From Candidatus Solirubrobacter pratensis (GTDB taxonomy: Bacteria; Actinomycetota; Thermoleophilia; Solirubrobacterales; Solirubrobacteraceae): a stretch of DNA of 64,000 bases. The stretch is from assembly GCF_000425945.1 (NCBI RefSeq), contig NZ_AUEK01000008.1, positions 62,001 through 126,000 on the forward strand, in the 5' to 3' direction. Under the pieces are notes generated by a model, which made no database searches, was not told the DNA's origin, and saw only the letters and a list, made by a program, of their open reading frames with translations. Shown here in pieces: positions 56,826-64,000 of this stretch. The translations under genes and the position numbers were made by a program. Every line of letters begins with the position of its first letter. The first letter of the stretch is position 1.

Positions 56826-58254
56826 TGGAGCCCTCCATCTGGAGCTCGATGAGGCGGTTCATCTCGACCGCGTACTCCATCGGGAGCTCCTTGACGATCG
56901 GCTCGATGAAGCCGTTGACGATCAGCTTGCCCGCCTCGTCCTCGGGGATGCCGCGGGCCATCAGGTAGAACAGCTGCTCCTCGCCGATCTTCGAGACGGA
57001 CGCCTCGTGTCCGACGTCCACGTCGTCCTCGCCGATCCGGATCGTCGGGTACGTGTCCGAGCGGGAGTGCTCGTCGAGCAGCAGCGCGTCGCAGACGACC
57101 TTCGAGCGCGAGCCGTGGGCGCCCTTGGCGACCTCCAGCAGCCCCCGGTAGCTCGAGCGCCCGCCGTCCTTGGAGATCGACTTGGCGAAGATGTTCGACG
57201 TCGTGTTCGGCGCCGCGTGGATGATCTTCGCGCCGGCGTCCTGGTGCTGGCCCTTGCCCGCGAAGGCGATCGACAGCACCTCGCCGTGGGCGCGCTCGCC
57301 CATCAGGTAGACGCTCGGGTACTTCATGGTCAGCTTCGAGCCGAGGTTGCAGTCGACCCATTCGACCGTCGCGTCGGTCTGCGCGATCGCGCGCTTGGTC
57401 ACGAGGTTGTAGACGTTCTGCGACCAGTTCTGGACGGTCGTGTAGCGGATCCGCGCGCCCGGCTTGGCGATCAGCTCGACGACGGCGGAGTGCAGCGAGT
57501 CCGAGGTCCACACCGGCGCGGTGCAGCCCTCGACGTAGTGCACGTAGGAGCCCTCATCGGCGATGATCAGTGTGCGCTCGAACTGGCCCATGTTCTCGGT
57601 GTTGATCCGGAAGTAGGCCTGCAGCGGCATCTCGACGTGCACGCCCGGCGGCACGTAGACGAACGAGCCGCCCGACCAGACCGCGGAGTTCAGCGCGGCG
57701 AGCTTGTTGTCGTTCGCCGGGATCACCGAGGCGAAGTACTCGCGCACGATGTCCTCGTGCTCGCGCAGCCCCGAGTCCATGTCCATGAAGACGACGCCCT
57801 GCTTCTCGAGGTCCTCGCGCACCTGGTGGTAGACCACCTCGGACTCGTACTGCGCGCCGACGCCGGAGAGGAACTTGCGCTCGGCCTCGGGGATCCCCAG
57901 GCGGTCGAACGTCTTCTTGATGTCATCCGGGACGTCGTCCCACGTGCGCGAGGACTTCTCGGACGCGCGCACGAAGTAGTGGATGTCGTCGTAGTCGACC
58001 TCGGCGAGCATCGCCGAGCCCCAGGTCGGCTGCGGGCGCGAGAGGAAGTACTCGAGCGCCTTCAGGCGGAAGTCGCGCATCCATCCGGGCTCGCCCTTGA
58101 ACTCGGAGATCTGCTCGACCAGCGCGCGCGAGAGGCCCTTGGGGGCCTTGAACGCGTAGCCGGTCTCCGGGTCGTGGAACCCGAACTTCTCCTTGTAATC
58201 CGCGTTGATGCCGACCAGCGCCTGCTGCTCGGCGATCACTTCGGGAGTAGCCAT
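56818..58254 (-). CDS. sufB: SUF Fe-S cluster assembly protein SufB
   Basis: 478 aa. It is the scaffold on which Fe-S clusters form. Signatures include [191 protein letters not shown], with the conserved Cys of the second half ([23 protein letters not shown]). The gene starts 2 bp after the Rieske stop and overlaps sufD by 8 bp. The SufC ATPase gene is about 5 kb away. Confidence 0.97.
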   Translation of the reverse strand: MATPEVIAEQQALVGINADYKEKFGFHDPETGYAFKAPKGLSRALVEQISEFKGEPGWMRDFRLKALEYFLSRPQPTWGSAMLAEVDYDDIHYFVRASEKSSRTWDDVPDDIKKTFDRLGIPEAERKFLSGVGAQYESEVVYHQVREDLEKQGVVFMDMDSGLREHEDIVREYFASVIPANDNKLAALNSAVWSGGSFVYVPPGVHVEMPLQAYFRINTENMGQFERTLIIADEGSYVHYVEGCTAPVWTSDSLHSAVVELIAKPGARIRYTTVQNWSQNVYNLVTKRAIAQTDATVEWVDCNLGSKLTMKYPSVYLMGERAHGEVLSIAFAGKGQHQDAGAKIIHAAPNTTSNIFAKSISKDGGRSSYRGLLEVAKGAHGSRSKVVCDALLLDEHSRSDTYPTIRIGEDDVDVGHEASVSKIGEEQLFYLMARGIPEDEAGKLIVNGFIEPIVKELPMEYAVEMNRLIELQMEGSIG

Positions 58255-58256
58255 GG

Positions 58257-58574
58257 TCAATCGACCTCCACTCGAATCACGCCGTCCTGGACGAGCACCG
58301 GGAAGGTGTCGACGGGAACGTACGCAGGCAGGTTCACGGGATTGCCGGTCCGCAGGTCGAAGCGCGAGCCGTGGCGCGGGCACTCGACCGTGCAGTCCTC
58401 CGTGTCGAACTCCCCATCGACCAGCTCGCCGTCGTCATGCGAGCAGCGGTCCTCGATCGCAAACAGCGTGCCGTTGCAGTTGAAGACGCCGATCTCGAGG
58501 TCATCCACCTCGACGAGACGCTTCTCGCCCGGCGGCAGCTCCTCGAGGAGGCAGATGTCGAACAGGGGACTCAT
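58257..58574 (-). CDS. Rieske-type [2Fe-2S] ferredoxin of the SUF unit
   Basis: 105 aa. It has a full Rieske site: CSH (Cys44, His46) and CPRH (Cys65, His68), with the ordinary CxH-x18-CxxH spacing, and a [24 protein letters not shown] tail. Soluble Rieske ferredoxins of this type sit in actinobacterial suf operons and are thought to serve as electron carrier or cluster donor. It starts 318 bp upstream of the sufB start, with stop 58257 and a 2-bp gap to sufB. Confidence 0.92.
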   Translation of the reverse strand: MSPLFDICLLEELPPGEKRLVEVDDLEIGVFNCNGTLFAIEDRCSHDDGELVDGEFDTEDCTVECPRHGSRFDLRTGNPVNLPAYVPVDTFPVLVQDGVIRVEVD

Positions 58575-58634
58575 GAAATTCCGATTCCGGAGGTACGGAT
58601 TCTATCGACCGGCCCTGGAGGTAGCCTCGGAGCC

Positions 58635-59396
58635 GTGAACCCGCTGATCGGTGTCACGACGTCGGAGGTCCGCAGGGCCGAGCGCACGCACCCGCTCGAC
58701 GAGGGCGAGCCGCAGCAGCACGAGATGGCGCTCGGGATGCCGTACGTGCGCGCGATCGCACGCGCGGGTGGCGTGCCCGTGGTGCTGCCGCCGCTGCCGC
58801 AGGCCGCCGTGCGGTCGCTGCTGGCTCCGCTGGCCGGGATCTGCCTGTCCGGGGGGCCGGACCTCGATCCCGCCGCGTACGGCGCCTCCCCCTCGCCCGA
58901 CCTCGGGCCGATCGAGCCGGCGCTGGACCGGTTCGAGCTCGCGGTCGCGCGCCACGCCGACGCGCTCGGGCTGCCGATCCTCGGCATCTGCCGCGGCGCG
59001 CAGGCGCTGAACGTGGCCCGCGGAGGAACGCTGCACCAGCACCTGCCGGCGGTCACCGACAACTCGATCGACCACCGACAGACCGCACCGGGCTGGACCG
59101 AGACGCACCATGTGGAGGTGGCCCCCGCCTCGCGGCTCGCCTCCATCCTGGGGACGCGGACGCTGGGCGCGAACTCCTTCCACCATCAAGCGGTCGCCGC
59201 GCTCGGCAGCGGACTGCATGCCGTCGCGTGGGCGCAGGACGGGACGATCGAGGCGATCGAGGGCGACGGCGAGCGCTTCGTGCTCGGCGTCCAGTGGCAC
59301 GCCGAGACGCTGGACCAGCCCGAGGGGCCGCACGTGCGGCTGTTCGAGGCGCTCGTGCGCGCGGCGTCCGAGCAGCAGGTCCCGCTGGCGGCGTGA
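58635..59396 (+). CDS. class I glutamine amidotransferase, gamma-glutamyl-GABA hydrolase (PuuD)-like
   Basis: 253 aa from a GTG start. It has LPILGICRGAQALNVARGGTLHQHLPAV, with the nucleophilic Cys in GICRG, ICLSGGPDLDPAAYG, and FVLGVQWHAETL with the His and Glu of the triad. RLASILGTRTLGANSFHHQAV completes the family pattern. It hydrolyses gamma-glutamyl-GABA or similar glutamyl adducts (putrescine degradation family). It starts 60 bp from the divergent Rieske gene. No putrescine genes adjoin it, so its substrate is open. Confidence 0.9.
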   Translation: MNPLIGVTTSEVRRAERTHPLDEGEPQQHEMALGMPYVRAIARAGGVPVVLPPLPQAAVRSLLAPLAGICLSGGPDLDPAAYGASPSPDLGPIEPALDRFELAVARHADALGLPILGICRGAQALNVARGGTLHQHLPAVTDNSIDHRQTAPGWTETHHVEVAPASRLASILGTRTLGANSFHHQAVAALGSGLHAVAWAQDGTIEAIEGDGERFVLGVQWHAETLDQPEGPHVRLFEALVRAASEQQVPLAA

Positions 59397-59500
59397 TCGC
59401 GTCCCGGGGTGGGGAGATCGCGCGACGCGTCGAGGCGCCCGGCGCGGCCCGCGCCGTGGGCGCCGCGCCCGGCTTCACCCAGACGTCGCTGTTCGCCTGA
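59393..59500 (+). pseudogene. 35-codon remnant ending in a clamp-binding-like motif
   Basis: A GTG that overlaps the amidotransferase stop opens a 35-aa reading frame: VIASRGGEIARRVEAPGAARAVGAAPGFTQTSLFA. The ending QTSLFA resembles the beta-clamp-binding motif (QLSLF-like) at the C-terminus of DNA-repair or replication proteins. It might be the last piece of such a gene or a chance sequence. It has no ribosome binding site of its own. Confidence 0.25.
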
Positions 59501-59521
59501 ACGGGCCGGGCGCGCGCCGCG

Positions 59522-60184
59522 CTACTTGCTCGGCGCCGGTACGATGCGGATGTAGGGCCGCGGAGCCTTCCAGCCGTCCGGGTAGATCTCCTTCGCCTGC
59601 TCGTCGGACACCGCGCCGGAGATGATCACGTCCTCGCCCGGCTGCCACTGCGCCGGCGTGGCGACCTTGTGCTCGGCCGTCAGCTGCAGCGAGTCGATGA
59701 CGCGCAGGACCTCGTCGAAGTTGCGGCCGGTCGTCATCGGATAGACGAGGATCAGCTTGATCTTCTTGTCGGGCCCGATCACGAAGACGTTGCGCACGGT
59801 CTGGTTCTGGGCCGGCGTGCGCTCGGTCGGATCGCCCTCGACGTCGGCGGGCAGCATCCCGTACAGCTTCGAGACGTTGAAGTCCGAGTCGCTGATGATC
59901 GGGTAGTTGGGCGCGGTGCCCTGCGTCTCCTTGATGTCCTCGGCCCACGCCTCGTGGTTGTCGAGCTTGTCGACGGACAGCCCGATGATCTTGACGTTGC
60001 GGCTCGCGAAGTCCGGCTCGATCCTCGCCATGTAGCCGAGCTCGGTCGTGCACACCGGCGTGAAGTCGCGCGGGTGCGAGAACAGGACGGCCCACGAGTC
60101 GCCGATCCAGTCGTGGAACCTGATCTTGCCTTCAGTCGTCTCGGCCTCGAAGTCCGGGGCGTCGGACCCGATCGTCAGTGCCAT
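59522..60184 (-). CDS. 1-Cys peroxiredoxin (Prx6-type)
   Basis: 220 aa. The peroxidatic Cys45 lies in SHPRDFTPVCTTELGYMARIEPDF, the Prx6-type active site (PVCTTE), and no second Cys for resolving is visible. TTGRNFDEVLRVIDSLQLTAEHKVATPAQWQPGEDVII matches the C-terminal extension typical of the class. It reduces peroxides with an external thiol. It lies between the amidotransferase and a divergent SDR and inside the split suf region, which fits protection of Fe-S assembly from oxidation. Confidence 0.95.
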   Translation of the reverse strand: MALTIGSDAPDFEAETTEGKIRFHDWIGDSWAVLFSHPRDFTPVCTTELGYMARIEPDFASRNVKIIGLSVDKLDNHEAWAEDIKETQGTAPNYPIISDSDFNVSKLYGMLPADVEGDPTERTPAQNQTVRNVFVIGPDKKIKLILVYPMTTGRNFDEVLRVIDSLQLTAEHKVATPAQWQPGEDVIISGAVSDEQAKEIYPDGWKAPRPYIRIVPAPSK

Positions 60185-60308
60185 GTCGCTCGCTCCTCTG
60201 CTGGCTTTGAACGTATTTCCGCTCAGGTTTTACAGGATAGAGGGACACCCCCGGCGAGGACAGCCTCCTCCGGCGCGGGGCCGCCTGTCAAACCGGTACG
60301 TTGCGCGC

Positions 60309-61172
60309 ATGGCGTGGGAGCTCAATGGGCGCACGGCGCTGATCACCGGCGCCGCCTCGGGCATCGGCGCGGCGCTTGCGCGCGCGCTGGCCGCGCGCGG
60401 GATGCGGCTCGGCCTGGTCGACGTCGACGGCGACGCGCTCGCTCGCGTCGCCGCGACGCTGCCCGGCGCGGTCACGGAGGTCGCGGACGTGCGCGACCGG
60501 GCCGCGCTGGACACCGCGGTCGAGGACATCGTGGAGCGGCTCGGGCGGCTCGACGTGGCGGTCGCCAACGCCGGGATCGCGACCGGAGGCCCGGCCCGCA
60601 TGGTCGGCCCGGACGCGTTCGAGGACACGATCGACGTCAACCTGCTCGGCGTCTGGCGCACCGCGCGCAGCGCGATCCCGTACGTGCTCGAGCAGCGCGG
60701 CTACCTGCTGCTGGTCGCGTCCGCGGCGGCCGTGGTGCCGGCGCCCGGGCTGGCCGCCTACAGCGCGTCGAAGGCCGGCGTGGAGGGCTTCGGCCGCGCG
60801 CTGCGGGCGGAGCTGCTCCCGCACGGCGTGGCCGTCGGCGTCGGCTACTACCTGTTCCTCGACACGCCGATGGTGCGCGAGGGCGAGCGGATGGCCGGCT
60901 TCAACAGGATGAAGAAGGGCCTGCCGAACCCGATCTCGCGCACATGGCCGCTCGAGCCGGCGATCGACGCGACCTCGCGGGGCATCGAGCGGCGCGCGCG
61001 GCGGATCGCGTACCCGCCGTTCGTGCACGGGCTGATGGCGCTGCGCGGGCTGCTCGACAACGGGGTGTCGGATCGCATCACCTCCCGGCTGGTGCCGGGG
61101 ATGGAGGCGGCGTTCACCGAGGAGGCGCAGCGCGTGGGGCCGGATGCCGCGGCACGGCCGCCGCGGCGATGA
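60309..61172 (+). CDS. SDR-family oxidoreductase
   Basis: 287 aa from the ATG at 60309 (MAWELNGRTALITGAASGIG). Classical SDR signatures are present: TGAASGIGAALARALAARG, VANAGIA, LLVASAAAV with the Ser, and AAYSASKAGVEG with the YxxxK pair. The C-terminal 100 residues (RRARRIAYPPFVHGLMALRGLLDNGVSDRITSRLVPGMEAAF) are longer than in short SDRs and basic-hydrophobic, as in those that associate with membranes. Its 3' end overlaps the convergent membrane protein by 59 bp. Confidence 0.92.
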   Translation: MAWELNGRTALITGAASGIGAALARALAARGMRLGLVDVDGDALARVAATLPGAVTEVADVRDRAALDTAVEDIVERLGRLDVAVANAGIATGGPARMVGPDAFEDTIDVNLLGVWRTARSAIPYVLEQRGYLLLVASAAAVVPAPGLAAYSASKAGVEGFGRALRAELLPHGVAVGVGYYLFLDTPMVREGERMAGFNRMKKGLPNPISRTWPLEPAIDATSRGIERRARRIAYPPFVHGLMALRGLLDNGVSDRITSRLVPGMEAAFTEEAQRVGPDAAARPPRR

Positions 61173-61533
61173 GCGGCAGCGCGAGCACGAGCGCGAGGGC
61201 GGCCGTCTGGGCGATCGCGTCGCCGGTGCCGAAGCCGCCGAGGTGGGTGACGTGGTAGACGAAGTGGATCACCGCCGCGACGCTCCAGACACCGCACAGC
61301 GGCAGCACCAGCTCGCGTGAGGGCGTGAGCGCCGCCCACGCGAACAGCAGCGCGAACGCGAGATAGAAGCCGCCGACGTCGGTGACGAGGTGCTCGTTGT
61401 ACGGGGGCAGCAGCTTGACCCAGCCGCGGCCGAGCGGCCAGCCGTCGTAGAACGAGCGCGGCGCGAAGGCGGCCGGCAGGCCGGTGAGCGCGCTGGAGAC
61501 GGCGAGGCACCAGAGCGCGACACGGGCGATCAT
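61114..61533 (-). CDS. four-helix membrane protein
   Basis: 139 aa from the ATG at 61533. Four hydrophobic helices: VALWCLAVSSALTGLPAAFAP, VTDVGGFYLAFALLFAWAALT, LVLPLCGVWSVAAVIHFVYHVTHLG and IAQTAALALVLALPLIAAAAV, separated by a loop with SFYDGWPLGRGWVKLLPPYNEHL. Similar small membrane proteins are often neighbours of ECF sigma factors of the SigJ (ECF41) type. Here an ECF tail-like remnant overlaps its start (TGA at 61530-61532). Its stop overlaps the SDR 3' end. Confidence 0.7.
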   Translation of the reverse strand: MIARVALWCLAVSSALTGLPAAFAPRSFYDGWPLGRGWVKLLPPYNEHLVTDVGGFYLAFALLFAWAALTPSRELVLPLCGVWSVAAVIHFVYHVTHLGGFGTGDAIAQTAALALVLALPLIAAAAVPRHPAPRAAPPR

Positions 61534-61604
61534 GCGACCACCCCGCGGACCTTGTCGGGGTTGCGGATGATGTCGATCTCGACGATCCGGCGGAACCGCC
61601 TTGC
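61530..61604 (-). pseudogene. remnant of an ECF (SigJ-type) sigma factor 3' end
   Basis: After the sufU stop the same frame continues as ARRFRRIVEIDIIRNPDKVRGVVA and stops, overlapping the start of the membrane protein as ATGA. The IVEIDIIRNPDKVR segment matches the conserved C-terminal end of SigJ/ECF41-type sigma factors (x-I-x-x-I-x-V-x-x-N-P-D-K). The other 280 or so residues are missing, so I take it as the leftover of a deleted gene whose partner membrane gene survived. It is only 24 codons, hence uncertain. Confidence 0.5.
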
Positions 61605-62003
61605 TCAGGCCGCGTTCTCGGTCTCCCAGGCGGCGGCCTGGCCGAGGCTCGCCGACTTGAGCACCTTGAGCGAGAGCAGCGCGCACTTGATGCGCGTGGC
61701 GGAGATGTCGATGCCCAGGAGGTCGAGCACGAACGAGCGATCGAGCTTGAGCACCTCGTCGAGCTTCATCCCGACGATCTCCTCCGAGGCCATCGACGCC
61801 GACGCCTGCGAGATCGCGCAACCGTGGCCGGAGAAGCGGACATCGGAGATCACGCCGTCCTCGCCCACCTGCAGCTGCACCTTGAGCTCGTCCCCGCACA
61901 GCGGGTTGGAGTCGAAGAACTCGAGGTCCGGCGCGTCGAGCTCCCCCCAATTTGAGGGGTTCTTGTAGTGCTGGAGGATGTTCTCGCGATACAGGTCGTC
62001 CAT
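61605..62003 (-). CDS. sufU: SufU-type zinc-dependent sulfur transfer protein
   Basis: 132 aa. It has the three conserved Cys of the SufU/IscU family: Cys36 in NPLCGDEL, Cys62 in [13 protein letters not shown] and Cys107 in RIKCALL, together with an Asp38 as in zinc-binding SufU. SufU accepts persulfide from Suf[23 protein letters not shown] is the family start. The start overlaps the sufS stop (TGATG), so the two are coupled. Its C-terminus is followed by the ECF remnant. Confidence 0.93.
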   Translation of the reverse strand: MDDLYRENILQHYKNPSNWGELDAPDLEFFDSNPLCGDELKVQLQVGEDGVISDVRFSGHGCAISQASASMASEEIVGMKLDEVLKLDRSFVLDLLGIDISATRIKCALLSLKVLKSASLGQAAAWETENAA

Positions 62004-63198
62004 CAGGCGAACACCTCCTGCACGGTTCCCAGGGCGTCGATCAGGCGGTCGATGTCCTCGCGCGTGTTGTGGACGGCGATCGACGCGCGCGTCGAGGCCG
62101 GGGCGCCGAGGCGCCGCATCAGCGGCTGCGCGCAGTGGTGGCCGGCGCGCACGCACACGCCCTCGCGGCCGATGATCTCGGCGACGTCGTGCGGGTGGAC
62201 GCCTTCCAGGACGAAGGAGACCAGCGAGCCGCGACGGTCCATGTCGTGCGTGCCGTGGATCGTCAGGCCGTCGATCTCCGACAGCCGCTCGAGCGCATAG
62301 GACGTCACGTCGCGCCCGTGCTCGCGCACATTGTCCATGCCGATGCCCGACAGCCAGTCGACGGCGGCGCCGAGCCCGATCGCCTCGGCGACCGGCATCG
62401 TGCCCGCCTCGAACTTCGCCGGCGGATCGGCCCAGGTCGACTCGAGCTCGCCGACGCGGGCGATCATGTGCCCGCCGCCGAGGAACGGCGGCATCTCCTC
62501 GAGCAGCTCGCGCCGCCCGTGCAGGACGCCGATGCCCGTCGGCCCGTAGGCCTTGTGACCCGTCCAGGCGTAGAAGTCGGCGCCGAGGGCCGAGAAGTCC
62601 ACCGGCAGCGACGGCACGGCCTGCGCCCCGTCCACCAGCACGAGCGCGCCGGCGGCATGCGCGCGCCGGGCGATCTCCTCGACCGGGTTGATCGTCCCAA
62701 GCACGTTGGACACGTGCCCGACGCACACCAGCTTGGGCCGGCGCTCCAGCAGCTCGTCGAGCGCGCCGAGGTCCAGCAGCCCGTCGTCGCCGACGGGGAT
62801 GTAGGCGAGCTTGGAGCCCAGGATCTGCCACGGGACGATGTTGGAGTGGTGCTCCATCTGCGTCGTCACCACGAGATCGTCGGGGCCCACGTTCGCCCGG
62901 CCCCACGCGTAGGCGACCAGGTTGATCGCCTCCGTCGCGTTGCGCGTGAACACGGTCTCGCCCGGCGCGGCGCCTGCGAACGCGGCGACCTTGTCGCGCG
63001 CGGTCTCGTACGCCTCCGTCGCCTCCGCGGCGATCGCGTAGACGGAGCGGTGGATGGTCGCGCGGTAGGTCTCGTAGTAGCGGTCCATCGCCTCGATCGA
63101 CGACCGCACGGTCTGCGACGTGGCGGCCGTGTCGAGGTAGACCAGGCCCTCCCGCGCCAGGACCGGGAACTCGGCCGAGGTCGGGACCGCGAGGCTCA

Positions 63199-63199
<1 letters not shown>
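62003..63199 (-). CDS. sufS: group II cysteine desulfurase SufS
   Basis: 398 aa. The PLP Lys lies in [15 protein letters not shown] and the catalytic Cys in [17 protein letters not shown], both SufS hallmarks. [37 protein letters not shown] and [14 protein letters not shown] complete the fold. It takes sulfur from cysteine and gives it to SufU. The start overlaps the sufC stop by one base. The gene is the middle one of the sufC-sufS-sufU unit. Confidence 0.97.
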
Positions 63200-63972
<773 letters not shown>

Positions 63973-64000
63973 TATGTCCTAGTGAGGTCGGATGATCGGG

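Overview
The window is a 64 kb stretch of very GC-rich chromosome. The gene set, the frequent 1-4 bp stop/start overlaps, the many GTG starts and the SUF-type Fe-S genes with a Rieske protein and sufU point to an actinobacterium. The Ig-like tail on the secreted sugar dehydrogenase and the many long secreted or membrane proteins look most like Thermoleophilia / Solirubrobacterales; that placement is inference from protein style, not from a marker gene. I see no rRNA, tRNA, CRISPR array, transposase, integrase or phage gene.

Layout. 1-5.7 kb: end of a dehalogenase-like hydrolase, a PadR regulator with a native His6 run, an ABC1 kinase, a secreted protein, a repeat-packed intergenic region, an ArsR-type regulator and DAHP synthase. 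5.7-16.8 kb: metabolic and redox genes (acyl-CoA dehydrogenase, PLP enzyme, three regulator/oxidoreductase units, cupins, a lactone oxidase, nitroreductase, rhodanese, PQQ-type sugar dehydrogenase) and a cell-wall NlpC/P60 protein under a c-di-AMP (ydaO-type) riboswitch. 16.9-32.7 kb: an envelope-glycan region with a UDP-galactopyranose-mutase-like flavoprotein, four polytopic membrane proteins of glycosyltransferase type, a GT2 enzyme, a GtrA protein and two paralogous two-component systems, one of them translationally coupled to the glycosyltransferases. 32.6-39.2 kb: a secreted esterase whose 3' end runs into a 45-bp tandem repeat, then a six-gene unit (response regulator, kinase, duplicated lipoprotein, adaptor, ATPase, permease) that reads as a two-component-controlled MacAB-like exporter. 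39.3-45.5 kb: small conserved proteins, a McrB-like AAA+ ATPase next to a small zincin-like protein, a histone-H1-like protein and a second NlpC/P60 protein. 45.5-48.4 kb: a cystathionine beta-synthase / gamma-synthase pair and a winged-helix protein. 48.6-49.8 kb: a sigma factor fused to its own anti-sigma-type zinc finger and a membrane segment. 49.9-50.9 kb: a second repeat-rich gap. 51-55.6 kb: O-methyltransferase, acyl-CoA ligase and a divergent two-component system with an acidic hexapeptide-repeat secreted protein. 55.5-64 kb: a split SUF system, with sufC-sufS-sufU on one side and Rieske-sufB-sufD on the other, separated by a peroxiredoxin, a glutamine amidotransferase, an SDR and a membrane protein.

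The most unusual items are: (1) two copies of an intergenic element (3623-3749 and 50120-50272) that share a 14-nt box and a long hairpin capped by TTCGAA-NNN-TTCGAA, whose stem sequences have diverged while staying paired; (2) the sigma/anti-sigma/membrane fusion; (3) the McrB-like ATPase without McrC beside a zincin; (4) several well-phased candidate operators, notably mirrored 11-bp-phased GCTGAAGC sites between the two halves of the fourth two-component system; (5) gene remnants of a DUF1905-like protein, an ECF sigma factor tail, and a small ORF ending in a clamp-binding-like motif. All functional statements are from reading the sequence; no database search was run.
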